DNA of 64,000 bases, taken from assembly GCA_964020155.1 (NCBI GenBank), contig OZ026564.1, forward strand, positions 1,343,611 to 1,407,610, written 5' to 3'. Each line of letters opens with the position of its first letter. Within the stretch, counting starts at the first letter, position 1. A program made the position numbers and the translations under genes. This document shows positions 1 to 49,400 of this stretch, piece after piece. This DNA comes from Chondrilla cf. caribensis (lineage: Eukaryota > Porifera > Demospongiae > Chondrillida > Chondrillidae). The notes under the pieces are model-generated. The model was not told the DNA's origin. It ran no database searches and was given only the letters and a program-made list of their open reading frames with translations.

Positions 1-16696
<16,696 letters not shown>

Positions 16697-17298
16697 TCCA
16701 GTCAATAGACATGGTCAATATATTAATCTGCAAGGATCATTAATTACTACATCATGGCTACGTTTACAACATCAGAGGTGCCCCTATTATGACACCACTG
16801 ACAAAATATAATACTATAGTTATGTGGCTTCCATGAAAATGCTTCCAGTAATAATTATAGCAAACCACACACAGAATATTTTAGTCATCAAATGCAAAAT
16901 TATCACTTATTTTACTGTCAGTGTTTCAACATTGCACACAGTACGACAATGAATTTTATTCATCTACATTAATTTGCTCTAAGACTTGTAATCAAAGTTT
17001 TTTTACATGGCGATAAACAGTCATTTTGTATAACATTTTATGAAATAATAACAATGTATTATATAAGCATCAAATTTTCTATAATGATTATAGAAATGGA
17101 ACCCATCTAGGACATTTTACAGTTATTGTTGCTATGTTATTATTATTATTATTATCATTATTATTAGATATTACAGTGCAGTTGTAGGGTTTCCCCAAAG
17201 TATATACAAATACATTAATGTAAATGCACCAACACAGCTATATATGACAGATGTATCCTAATTATACAAATAGACATATTTATCATTGACGAACTATT

Positions 17299-17304
17299 AA
17301 TAAA
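17299..17304 (+). terminator. candidate polyadenylation signal of RTK-A
   Basis: AATAAA in 'attaataaatgcc', about 600 bp after the stop. The same hexamer in the same context is kept downstream of RTK-B at 44973. Conservation within the duplicated 3' flank is the only support. Confidence 0.3.
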
Positions 17305-17708
17305 TGCCAATAATATAATTGTCTGAGAGAGATTTGTGGAGTCACAGACCTGCCAGAGCTAAGACAAATGTAGATATTACCCATGTAATTGATGTCCTTG
17401 CATGTGAACACAACTTGGTGGTGTCAGTGAATAAGAGCTCTTGTCAACATTGCTTTTTACCTTAGAATAATGTTTTTTTGGATTCGATGAACTTTGACAG
17501 GTTTCTGCCTTCTTTGACTTCATTGGCATGACACACCACCTAAATCCCTCCCACCCATTGCATGATAAATCATGTCAAAACTTGCATGGCTCATGCATCA
17601 TGTAATTCTCAACAAGGCACACATACCATACAGTGCAATGGAATGTATACATGTGTGTAGTGTATGCATTGCACAACTATACTCTTGAGAGCATGCACAC
17701 ACACACAC

Positions 17709-17769
<61 letters not shown>

Positions 17770-19879
17770 TTATATACAAAATGATAGTGGTGGCAATGTA
17801 TGGTAGAATGTGCTTCGGATCAGGTAATAAGAACCCTACCCCCCACTCCTACCCTAACAGAGCAGTAAAACATCATGTCCATGTCATCAATCAATATGGC
17901 CAGTGCGTCGGTTCCTTTTACCTGATCCAAAGGCTTTTTCGAAATGCAGAATTTCTGTTGGAAGGTATGAGTTAAACTCTCCCGCTTGAATCATTCCCGA
18001 TAATAATACCTAACTTTTCACTCAGCCTGTGTTGCTTGTTGATTTCTTCCCCAGACATAACGCTTTTGTCAGTTTGTGGCCAGAGGTGAAAAACATAATC
18101 TATCACATGTTTGGAAGCGAATATCAACAAAGCTGTGCGGTCAAAAGTTAGCTTTACCCTTCTTCTATCCAATGTACTAGATGCATACATAATTCTGGGC
18201 TGCAGTTACAAAGTCAGCTCCATCCGAGAAGTTCAGCTATGTTCAATACCCACAACACTCTTCCAGATCACATTTATGTCACGAGGATCGTGTTAGGTAA
18301 GCATGAACATGTAATTGTGACACCTAGAATTCATTGGTGCAACAGTGTCTCTCCGTACATAATAAGCATAAGAATAGGCAAATCTTTCTCAAAGTAAGAA
18401 TTTAATCATAGACAATCTATAATGGGAAGAATAAACATTGCTACTGTGTATTTATGCATTTGAATTCGTGTGTTAGAAATGTCATTGATCATCATGGGAT
18501 TGCATATAACTCACCCACACTACCAGTGACTTGTTTACACAACACTCTTATTCCAAAATTCTAGTCGACACCCTCAAATCCCACAAGTTATGCCAGTGAA
18601 CAGAATAGCATATGGAATATAGTATGCACAATGTCATACTGTGGCATAATATAAAATTCCCCTTCTCAATCACATTGAATATTCCCTTCCACCAGACTAT
18701 CGTGAGACTGGCATTATCAAGAGTCAACTGAAGAATATGATCACCAGCCATTTGGTAATCGACATGCCTGCAATGGGAATCACACAGTTCTTCAGTTGAT
18801 CTTGCTACGGGTATGTTGTGCATATACTAAAATTTGTCACCTTATCAGTACTAACACCTAAATCACACAGAATGAATCAGTGAGGACCCAAATGACCATG
18901 TTTACTTGATGGTAACATCAATTATTTGACCCATTTGGGGTTGATGGATCCTATAATTGTTGGCAGCTACTTTCAATTGTCAGATTCTGAAGTGTTATTG
19001 CTGTGGTTGCCAAATGTTCCCTTGTGGTGACACTTGATCACAAGTTGTCAAACATTAATGCTGTAATGCTTTTCCATGTCAAGCAGTCAAGCAGAAAAAT
19101 GTTACCTATTCTTCATTTTATTTCCTATAATATCTCATGTATAACAATAATAAATCATACTAACTACAGTACCTGAATTCCATCCATTAAGTGTATGTGA
19201 TCGCTTCGATCAGAGAATCTGAAGTATTTCTGGTCACTCTACCTGAATTTACATCACATTGTTTGAGGTTAGTTAGGTATAGTATAATTACTGTGATTAT
19301 TATAATATATATTACATTGAAAGTATTGATATACTATTATAATACATATACTTACTATAATGTCAATATCTAGTGTATTACTGTGCAATGCCCATGTTTT
19401 TTCTAAAGTTGAGGATAATGACTAGATTCAGTAACTTGCTACAGAGAGCATACACTTGTATATTCCCACATTGCGTTACATTTAACGAATTCCACTTTCT
19501 TACAATATTTGTGACCGTACATGCGAAAAGGGTCATATCCGCACTAAGTAAACATTTGAGCACAGAGGTTATAAAGAATTTTTCACATCCTTTTGTCAAA
19601 TTTGCGATTATAGGTTAAAATTGTTCAAAATACATTTATCTAAGGTTTCGTGGTGTGAGCATCGTAAATTGCATAGATCTTTTTCATACTGCCGGAATTA
19701 AATAACCCATTTTATGAGAGTATGAACCCATGAATGGAATTAGAGTTTGCTTTCTATCTATACTATAGTTAAGGTCAAATTATATAATATAATGGTAATA
19801 ATGATAATACTACTAATAATTAACTGTTGCTTAAGCTAAGGCAACTCTCAGCGATTTGGATGTCGATGGCTTGGGTTAA

Positions 19880-20150
19880 TGGGTGAGGTGTGGAGGATCT
19901 AGACCCGTGCACACAGAGAATGGATGTTCGTAGTAGGGCAAAACTAAGTTTGCACCTTACCCATTGGACCATCTTGCTGTAAGGAATGCCTCTCTTTTTT
20001 GCCTAACATTAAGGCCAATCTGATGTAGCCATACTTCCCATCCCACCCGGACATCACTAGAGGAGTGAAGGATGCATGTTCGACTTCCAAAACTCTCTGT
20101 TCATAGCAATGTTTCTTCTCCATCTCACGTTTTGTGTACATAGACTGCAT
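19880..20150 (-). pseudogene. fragment of reverse-transcriptase-linked C-terminal domain
   Basis: On the minus strand the translation includes KREMEKKHCYEQRV followed by EVEHASFTPLVMS, the signature of the C-terminal region that follows the reverse transcriptase in a non-LTR-like family common in sponges and cnidarians. A better-preserved relative is at 61583-62450. The fragment is short and loses frame on both sides. Confidence 0.6.
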
Positions 20151-20412
20151 GGAAGTGGCGTTTTAGAGTTTGTTTTGACACACTGTACTTGTCATGTGAT
20201 AGCTATTATATGGAATCATGTAAGTAAACAGAACTTGTTTCGTACTCTGGAGAGCCTGTGGTGAATGACCTGTGATGGAATGCTTTTTCCAGTCACCTAA
20301 ATGTTTGTATAGCACATCCATGAAGGTGAACATGCATGTATCAGTATTTGTGCTGATATATTTAGGTCTGAGCAAATCAGGGTTGTGTACATGCTTGAGC
20401 ATCATCACTCTG

Positions 20413-21742
20413 TGTGTGTGTGTGCGTACATGTGTGTGTGTGCGTACATGTGTGTGTGTGTGGGTGGGTGTGATGCATTGATTGTACATGACATAATATA
20501 CATTATGGTTTTCGACATTAAAGTAATGATGATGGTGTAAACATCATACCCTGTTAGCATTTTCCTAGTTCTCAGATCAATTGGTACATCCTTACATTAT
20601 TGTATTTTTTCACATTGTTAATATTATTAGAAAAATATTGTTTCTTGTTAATACACTGTTCACTACTGAGCATAATGTGCATGATTCAAAGTACTTGTAG
20701 CTGTGGTAAGTGAAGTTTGGCAAATACAATAGAATTATTTTATGGTGCAATTATTATATTCATAGCATGTATGAAATCTGTATGATCTTGGGCATATTAA
20801 GCAACTGACTCACCAAAGTATACATTGTTGCAGCCTAATAAAGGATAAAATTCACTGACTAGAACATTAATAATGATGTTCCAGACATATATAAATTTGC
20901 TATACAGAGTGAAAGCTTCTTTCAATGTTGACACATTGGGTGCACTGTAAATACATTTGCAGCCCCCTATTGAAGGTCTGAGTTAATACGTGATATAGTG
21001 TAGCTGATGGAGTTCACAAATGAACAATGATGTCCAGGACATTTTGATGAGTAGATCTACCTCAACTGGTATAAAACTGATTGTGATCATGCATAATTGA
21101 CGGCAGTTATTTAATTGGTATAAGTGTTATTGCTGTTGCTGCCAAATGTTCCTTCATAGTGGCAACTACTGTGAACAACAATTATCAAGCTTTAATTGAT
21201 GTTTTCCATGTAAAATTGAAAAAAAACGGTACATCCATTTCATTTCCTATAATATCTCATGCGTAATGACAGTAAATCATAACACGGTCCAGTACCTAAA
21301 TTTTTATCCATTTGTCATATGCGAGCACTTCAAGAAGAGAATTTGAAGTAGCTATTTCTGGTCATGATCACTCCATCTGATTTTAAATCACATTCTGTAA
21401 GGTTAGTTAGATGTGGTATAATAGATTAATACATAAATCGAGAAAAAGAAATCGGAACTCGGCCACCTAGTTCTCCGTGAATATTATATGATGGAAAGTT
21501 TGAACTATTGTCACTTGTAGATAGGGTGCAAGAAATAAGAGTTCACTACAAGGTCCCAGGAGAGAAAATCTGTTTTCTTCATGATGGCCATTTGTGACGG
21601 TTCATATGTGACTGTTCACATCAAAATCGAATACGTATGTAGTGGGAGACATGTATAGGAACATGCGACGATGTTTTCGTTTTTATTCAACAAAGATTAA
21701 TATTGGTGGAAAAAACCCATCCTGGCCGAATTATCACTGTTA
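20413..21742. repeat. intergenic block duplicated at 59379-61580
   Basis: Colinear similarity begins at a TG run (20413-20467 against 59379-59502), continues through 'gacattaaagtaatgatgat', and ends near 'gccgaattatcactgtt' (21742 and 61580). The second copy carries an ~880-bp insertion (59660-60540) absent here. The block lies at a comparable distance upstream of RTK-B and RTK-D, so it belongs to the tandem duplication that produced them. Confidence 0.8.
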
Positions 21743-22408
21743 GCCATCGATAAAGCCTACAAGTGACATTAATGGTGTCCGAGAAGGGTCACACACGGCC
21801 GCGGGCCGATCTTCCACGAGCTGAGGAGGTACACGGGCCGTGACACGATGAGGTAAGGTAACACGGACTAATTCCGGTCGTGGGTTATTTCCGGTCACTC
21901 GTAAGAAGTCAGCTCGCTACTCAAAATACTAAGCTTTCGAGTACAACTTCAACGCTGTGCTGGTAGTGTTAACACTGCAACATACCTCACAGTAAAGTCA
22001 GTTGCTTCCTTCTCATGTTCCAGTCGGCCACCTCCTTTAATAGCGGTAAGTGATAAACCGTTGCGTCTACTTGACAAAACTTCGAACTTTTCCTTTGTAC
22101 TATCGAAAGAAGCGAATCCGTTCTGATGAAACTGTGCAGAGTTGAAGCATAATCCTCGAAGAGACTTCGTATCACTTTTAAGGTAGATTCTCGCCTGATT
22201 GGTATGGTGAGAACAACCCCTAGGTACATCCTTACACAAAGCGTTGCATGAGTGGCGACGAAAATTAATGCATTCTTTTATAATAATAATAATAATAATA
22301 ATGCAAAACGCGCACTGCCAAACGTACGATATCATAATAGTAAGGTATTGAAACACAAACAAGAAATTTCAACTTTACGTTAAATCAACTGGCGTCACAT
22401 TGACATAT
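21743..22408. other. intergenic stretch, nothing recognised
   Basis: Locally more GC-rich around 21780-21900 than its surroundings, with an (AAT)n run near 22283-22302. Minus-strand open frames exist but show no family signature. Confidence 0.4.
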
Positions 22409-22730
22409 TCAATGTGATATAGCAACTGTCAGATCAATGGCCGGATGTGCTCCACAGCTGGAGTGCGCTCCCCTAATGCAGCAAATGGTTGATCTCAACA
22501 GGGAGAATGTGACACGGCAACCCAACCAATGGAGTGTTAGGCTAGTGTAAGGCTTATCCCACTTGGAGGCAGGGCAAGAAGCAAGTCGTGTATAAAATAC
22601 AATGGCCTCTCTAGCCATACCTCTGGTGGTAGACATGACAAGTGGTGTGAAGGAGGCATGCTCAACTTCACATACTCCTCACTGGTAGGCATGATTCTTG
22701 TATTCATGCTTCTTGTAGCAAGCAGCAAGA
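22409..22730 (-). pseudogene. reverse-transcriptase-linked C-terminal fragment, frameshifted
   Basis: Minus-strand translation gives EVEHASFTPLVMSTTRGMAR, then FYTRLAS, then after one frame change HWLGCRVTFSLLRSTICCIRG. These three blocks are consecutive in the intact family. It is inverted relative to the N-terminal fragment that begins at 22863. Confidence 0.7.
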
Positions 22731-22862
22731 CTGGGGTGGTGATTTGAGGGAGCGTGTATAGCATACATTATACCCAACAGTAATAGTATTTGTGCTACCA
22801 GCTATAAAAACGACACAAGAGACTCAACTATTGAGGACCTTCCCAAGTTTCAACCGTCTTCA

Positions 22863-23141
22863 GTTTGCAATTTTCAGTGGGGCAACAAGAATGGAGATGT
22901 CTTCTTCAAATCAATAATTGGTTGCTATAAGGAAATAGTGCACTGGAAAAGAAATCTGTTCAAGGTACCATCCGGCAAGACAGGAAAAATGTTCACTAAT
23001 AAACTGGCACACCTCTTTCAAGCCTACGCTGACCAATCTGTTATTGAAAGCATTGCCTTAACTGCTGCAATGGTGATGCCAGCCCTCCTCCTCCAAAAGC
23101 CTCATAATAAATCCAACACAAAAGAACATGTCAGACTTGTG
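22863..23141 (+). pseudogene. N-terminal fragment of reverse-transcriptase polyprotein
   Basis: An open frame reads NFQWGNKNGDVFF, then VHWKRNLFKVPSGKTGKMF, then IALTAAMVMPALLLQKPH. This is the region just upstream of the reverse transcriptase in the same retroelement family as 61583-62450. Similarity stops at about 23141, exactly where the segment shared with the RTK-D upstream region starts, so the fragment is cut at a duplication border. Confidence 0.7.
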
Positions 23142-23822
23142 AAATTTTCAGTGGTTGAGTGCATTCTGCTTGATGGAGAATTAGAATGGGTTGATTGCTC
23201 TGAATCCACAAGTACTTGAACAGCTTACATCCACAATGAACAACTACAGCAGATTAGCAGGTTATGTATGCATTTGATTCAATTATATCCATGGTCAGCT
23301 ACTTGGCAGGAGAGCCATATTGATCCTCTCCAATTTTCGCAAACCTACATTATTTTTAACAGTCAAGATGTAAGCATATTGTGTGATATTCTGGGACTGG
23401 GAAAAGAGAATAATTACAATTACTCAGGTAGGAAATGTCAGCATTGAACGCGGAAACCAATAACTTGCGGATTCATTGTTATGTAAACTATTGAATCAAC
23501 CAATTTGGGGGTGGGTCACGAGCAATCACATGATAATTACGTTTCTACAAGAACCGTCATAACAGAATTCACAAGTAGATATAGGCTAGCGAATCGCCTT
23601 GAAGATGAATGCTGGGCACTTATCGTGGGACTAGTTGCACAGAAATATCGTCGGATAACAATGACATAACGCTTAACTCGTGACATGCGTGTGACATGGA
23701 CATATCACGGTTGAATTTCTAGTGTAGTAGATTCTTTTTTGGCATTCCGGGGGAGAACCACATAAACAATCATAACAATGTTTGATGGTACTTACATAAC
23801 TCATTATTATTTACCATGAAGC

Positions 23823-23830
23823 TTTAAAAG
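23823..23830 (+). promoter_or_regulatory. TATA-like element upstream of RTK-B
   Basis: 'tttaaaag' lies about 85 bp before the ATG at 23914, and a variant stands at the same distance before RTK-D (63702). Conservation is expected for a young duplication, so this is weak support. Confidence 0.25.
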
Positions 23831-23913
23831 CCTCTAGAATCAGCTCCAGTACAGTCCAAAGGGTCAGCATCCCACCAAGTGTATTGAGTGTCCACATTAC
23901 CAGTACAGGTACT

Positions 23914-44549
<20,636 letters not shown>

Positions 44550-44972
44550 TCCAGTCAATAGACAATGCCAATATATCAATCTACAAGGATCATTAATTGC
44601 TACATCATGGCTACATATACAATATATGCCGTACTTATGTGGCTTCCACATTAAACACTCCCAGTAATAATCATAGCAACACGTAGAATTATTTAGTCAC
44701 AATATTATGATTATCAATTGCTTCATTATTACTTAATTGCTGTCTACATTTTGACATAACTCACGGTACATTAATGAATATTATTAATCTACATTAATTT
44801 GCTCTTGTTATCAAGTATGTTACATAGCTATTAACAGCTACATTTGTATGACATAATAAGCAATTACATGATTATAGAAATGTCCCCCGTCTTGTACATT
44901 TTACAGTTATTGCTGCTATATAGACAGATGTATTTTAATTATACAATTAGACTTATTATTGATCGAAACATT

Positions 44973-44978
44973 AATAAA
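44973..44978 (+). terminator. candidate polyadenylation signal of RTK-B
   Basis: AATAAA in 'cattaataaatgcc', the counterpart of 17299 downstream of RTK-A. Confidence 0.3.
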
Positions 44979-45380
44979 TGCCAATACTAAATTGTCTGAG
45001 GGGAATATGTGTAGTCACAGACCTGCCAGAGCTGAACCAATGTAGATATTACCAACGTAATTGATTTCCATGTGAACACAATTTGGTGGTGTCTGTGAAT
45101 GAGAGCTCTCGTCAACATCATTTTTTACCTTAGAAAAGGGTTTTTTTAGATTCAGTGAACTTTGACAGGTTTCTGCCTTCTTTGACTTCATCAGTATGGG
45201 ACACCACCTAAAACCCTAAAACCCCCTCCCTCCCTAAAACACCCATTGCATGTACAAGTCATGTCAAACCTTGCATTGCTCATGCATCATGTAATTCTCA
45301 ACAAGGCACACATCCCATACAGTGCAATGGAATGTATACGTGTTTGGTGTACGCATGGCACGTGTTTCAGAGACAAACAG

Positions 45381-45541
45381 ACATTGTAGATCCTCCAGCT
45401 ACAACTACCCCAGGACATGACCAGGAGCTAGAAGAGTATGTAAACTTGGTGTACGCTCCATTGTCAACAATGATACCCCCTGGTCAATCGGCACATGAAA
45501 CAGACAATTTATACAGCCAAGTCAGCGGATGTGTATCCTAA
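45381..45541 (+). CDS. candidate alternative RTK-B tail exon with tyrosine motifs
   Basis: About 830 bp after the RTK-B stop, an acceptor (caaacag) opens a phase-1-compatible frame ending in TAA at 45541. It encodes DIVDPPATTTPGHDQELEE followed by YVNLVYAPLS and DNLYSQVSG. YVNL fits the Grb2-SH2 consensus (Y-x-N), and three tyrosines in acidic or hydroxyl-rich context are typical of RTK tails. The exon at 43520-43665 ends in phase 1 and could splice to it in place of 44437-44549. RTK-A has no counterpart: its flank passes from 'gtgtatgcattgcac' to the AC repeat. It may instead be a relic or part of another gene. Confidence 0.5.
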
Positions 45542-46429
45542 CCTTACATAGTGCTGAGACTTCACCCCTATGCAAATGTAAGGAAATGTTAGAAAAATCA
45601 ACTATAGAGTGCATTCTTACACACTTGAGAGTGCACATGCACACATATTATGTTCACACACAGCACTGAGTCAGACATTACAACAAGCATCCAAGGATGT
45701 GCCTGGTTGGTGTGCCTACATCACACCTGTATTGGATTAAGGATACTCATTTGTTCCTATGTAGAAAGAAAGTGAGAATATGGAAATCACCTGTAATATA
45801 TACGACACATGCACTGTTTTATGCACTCTCGTGTACACACACAGACACATACATACAGTGTGGGACATCATGATTCAAAGCAGGTACCCAGCTGCAGGGC
45901 AGGATCCAAAGAAGGTAGGTGATCAACATGTGTGTATTAATATAATAACTGCCAAGGAAACCAACATTGACATAAGATTATGTTTATGGTTTCGATCGAA
46001 ATGTACAATGTCATACATTGCTAGCATGCATGCATTCAGGCAAGTGGACATTCCTTTCAGTTGGATGGCATTCAAGGCTGGTCAATGTCATGTATCATGT
46101 GCTATCCATGCATGGCAGTGAAAATTATAAATATTGTACAGGTACCCATGTGAATGGGGTATCCAAGGCAAGATCTAAAGAAGAAGGTATAGTTTCCATA
46201 CATACAATGTTTATTCTGTATACACACAATTGATATGGCATGAGGGCATCCAGTTGTGTGGTTATCCTGGTGGGAAGGCACCCAAGTAAGCTGGTAACAA
46301 GGTATACGTTAGGTGGAAAACTAGAGCATCATCTAAACAGAAATCCCCCAAATGAGTACACTTTGAAGTCCCAGGCATAACACAGATCTGCATTGCGAGT
46401 TATATTATGTCGGCCAAAATTTACCATAG
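45542..46429. other. intergenic stretch, no gene recognised
   Basis: It may hold unrecognised 5' exons of the gene that follows. Three related short segments (near 45880-45915, 46140-46185, 46250-46300) each join 'ggtaccca' or 'ggcaccca' to an A/G-rich 'ccaaagaag'-like stretch. Confidence 0.4.
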
Positions 46430-49400
46430 TTATGATGTGGATGTCCATGAATCATTGCAAGCCTTGTTGATAAATTCAGATGTGGCTTTGCAGGTAAATT
46501 CAGTTGTGCCTTTATATGTAACATTTAACGTTGTAATAGTATATTTTTATATGTTTAGTTGACAGTGTATATACTTATCACTTGAGCACTTATTTCTGTA
46601 TTACGTATGTTGTGTAGGTTCTTAGTGGTCATCAGTCCATTGATGGAAAGTTGCGTGATATATGTGATGGCCAGATATTCCAGAACAACTCTTTGTACCA
46701 AGCTAATCCAAGTGGGATTCAAATTCATCTCTACTATGATGATGTGGAGGTCTGTAACCCTCTGGGATCTAAGGCTAAGACACATAAGTTAGGTATGGCT
46801 ATTATGCACACATATTTCAGTCAGTAATTTCCTATATGTACATATCATTTCTTTTGGCAAAACAGGATTATTTTACTACACTCTTGGCAACATTGATCCA
46901 CAGTATCGATCCAATTTACAAGCAATCCAACTTGTTACTGTTGTTAAACACACATGTGTAGAGAAATATGGATTGGATAAGATTCTGGAGCCATTTGTAT
47001 CACGTATTGAAGAATTAGAAGAGTTATATTGTTTTATATTTGTTTACGTATGCATATGTTGCACTTAAATATCAATAATAATAATAATAATAATAATGTA
47101 ATTTGTACATACTCCTTCCTTTTTTTTGATAAAGGGAGTTGAGTTTGATGTCTGCGGTGAACGTCAGAAGTTATTTGGGACAGTAGTTGCTGTGTCAGGA
47201 GATAATTTGGCTAGCCAAGCACTTGGAGGGTTCATTGGTTTGCAATCTGCAACGAGAAAATGTCGATTCTGTATGGCCATTGATACTGACATTGATTCTA
47301 AGGTAAATCTAGCTGAATGTGCACATATGTATCATGTATGTATGTACGTTATGTATACCTGCTCATATACGGTACTAATCATACAAAACTGAACGTTCTA
47401 CGGGTGTACCCATTGTGTGAAAACGCCCGTGAAACGGGTACAGTACGGGCGTACCTGTACCCATACCCGTTCTTACTGTAATCGACACCTCGATTCTAAC
47501 CCACCTACAATGAAGTGCTATATATACGTATCATGTGTAGTTTACTACAGAGGAGCTGCAAGCCAGAACAGTGGAAAACCACACCCGCCAGTGTAGTGCT
47601 CTTGGGAATGTCTTAGACAGCCACATAGCCACCACATATGGAGTTTGTAGGGACTCCATATTGAACAGTCTTAGACACTACCATGTGATTGATGGACTAC
47701 CACCTGATATTATGCACGATGTCTTAGAAGGTGCTTTGCCATTAGAGCTAAAGCTGATGTTACATCAGTTCATTCATACCAGTATAATCCTGACACTGGA
47801 CCAGTTGAATTCAAGAATTCAAGCATTCCCCTATGGAGAAGAAGACAGGACAAACAGGCCTTCTCAAGTACTGCAGACCAACTTGAATAGTAATGATACA
47901 AGTTTTAAGCAGTCAGGTAACAATAGATATAATATATTTACATACATAAATTTGTACTATAATATGTATCAGGCCCGGAGCAAGCAAAATTTCATTGGTC
48001 AGGCCGAAATACTGTCAAATGATTATAATCGTATATGAGGAAGTGGACTTGCGTAGACCGATAGAATAACACAACAAATAACAATGTCATGCAATCTTAC
48101 AATAATGAATTGCTACATTAATTTTAAATTGTAGCAAACAGAATATGAAATTTGAATATGATTATAGTGTAAGAATAGACATATGTAATACTGTCCTGAT
48201 GACATGCATGCATGGGCTATGAAAATATTGTTAAGATGTACCACAAATTTTCAACCTCTGATCAGAATCCCCAACAAAGTCGTTAGCAATATCACTTGAT
48301 TTGAGCATATCGGTAGCAGCATGCAATGTCATGAAGTTTGTGGCTTTAGAATTTCTCATCCTACTTGAATCCCATAATGCATACGTGGCAGTAAGCTACA
48401 TCATTTGCTTCATCATAGTGGAAGAATGGCCACTGCTTGAACCAGGAGTGCTGAAAGGATCGCTGAACAGCATTCTTCAGGCCATATGATCGTTTTGGGA
48501 ACTTGAAATTCGATCGGGGCTGGTGGGGAGAACGTGACACTTCAGGAATTTCTGAAATACTACTCGCAGAGGAGTGCTGAAAGGATCACTGAACAGCATT
48601 CTTCAGGCGATATGATCGTTTTGGGAACTTGAAATTCGAGCGGGGCTGGTGGGGAGAACGTGACACTTCAGGAATTTCTGAAATACTACTCGCAGAGGAG
48701 TGCTGAAAGGATCGCTGAACAGCATTCTTCAGGCGATATGATCGTTTTGGGAACTTGAAATTCGAGCGGGGCTGGTGGGGAGAACGTGACACTTCAGGAA
48801 TTTCTGAAATACTACTCGCAGAGGAGTGCTGAAAGGATCGCTGAACAGCATTCTTCAGGCGATATGATCGTTTTGAGAACTTGAAATTCGAGCGGGGCTG
48901 GTGGGGAGAACGTGACACTTCAGGAATTCCTGAAATACTACTCGCAGAGATAGAGGAAGCTATTAATCAACAGATATGTAAATGAATACCAGTCAAAGCA
49001 ACAAACAAAGCCACAAAAACAGCCGCTGATCTATCCTACAACCACGCGTGGACTTCTGTGTACGTAATTTCAATATTGCACAATGACAATATGGCTGATT
49101 CACGGGCACAACTACCTAAGATATCGATTGATCTGTGACAGATTCTTAAAAGGCTAAAATTATTTTTAAGGTAACTTCTGAATATTGGTCAGGCCAAAGC
49201 CTGACCAGCCTGACCGGTTGCGCCGGCCCTGTGTATATATGTATGACCTTCTAGCTTCGCAATTATGGTGTCTAGGACGCTATCTACCACTTTTAATTGG
49301 TGATTTGGTTGCTGTAGGTAATGAGTATTGGGAATGCTTTATGCTCTTGATGGAAATTGTGGATATTCTGTTTGCTCCATGCATTTCGGAAGGCCAAATA

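Larger units (their letters stand above)
16697..20400. other. 3' flank of RTK-A and intergenic DNA, no gene recognised
   Basis: Positions 16697-17660 match the 3' flank of RTK-B (44550-45330). An (AC)n run lies at about 17696-17765. An imperfect inverted repeat (around 17814-17838 and 17909-17930, 'ggatcaggtaa' against its complement) follows. Positions 18680-18820 resemble 55735-55890. The block 18950-19300 belongs to a dispersed repeat also seen at 21110-21440, 52800-52950 and 60960-61290. No open frame here has convincing protein character. Confidence 0.5.

Noticed and set aside
17972..18190. 72-residue minus-strand frame
   Set aside because: No recognisable motif, not conserved in the RTK-B flank, likely chance or an unidentified repeat.
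48445..48948. CRISPR-like array
   Set aside because: Four 126-bp units without spacers in a eukaryotic intron; it is a coding-type minisatellite.
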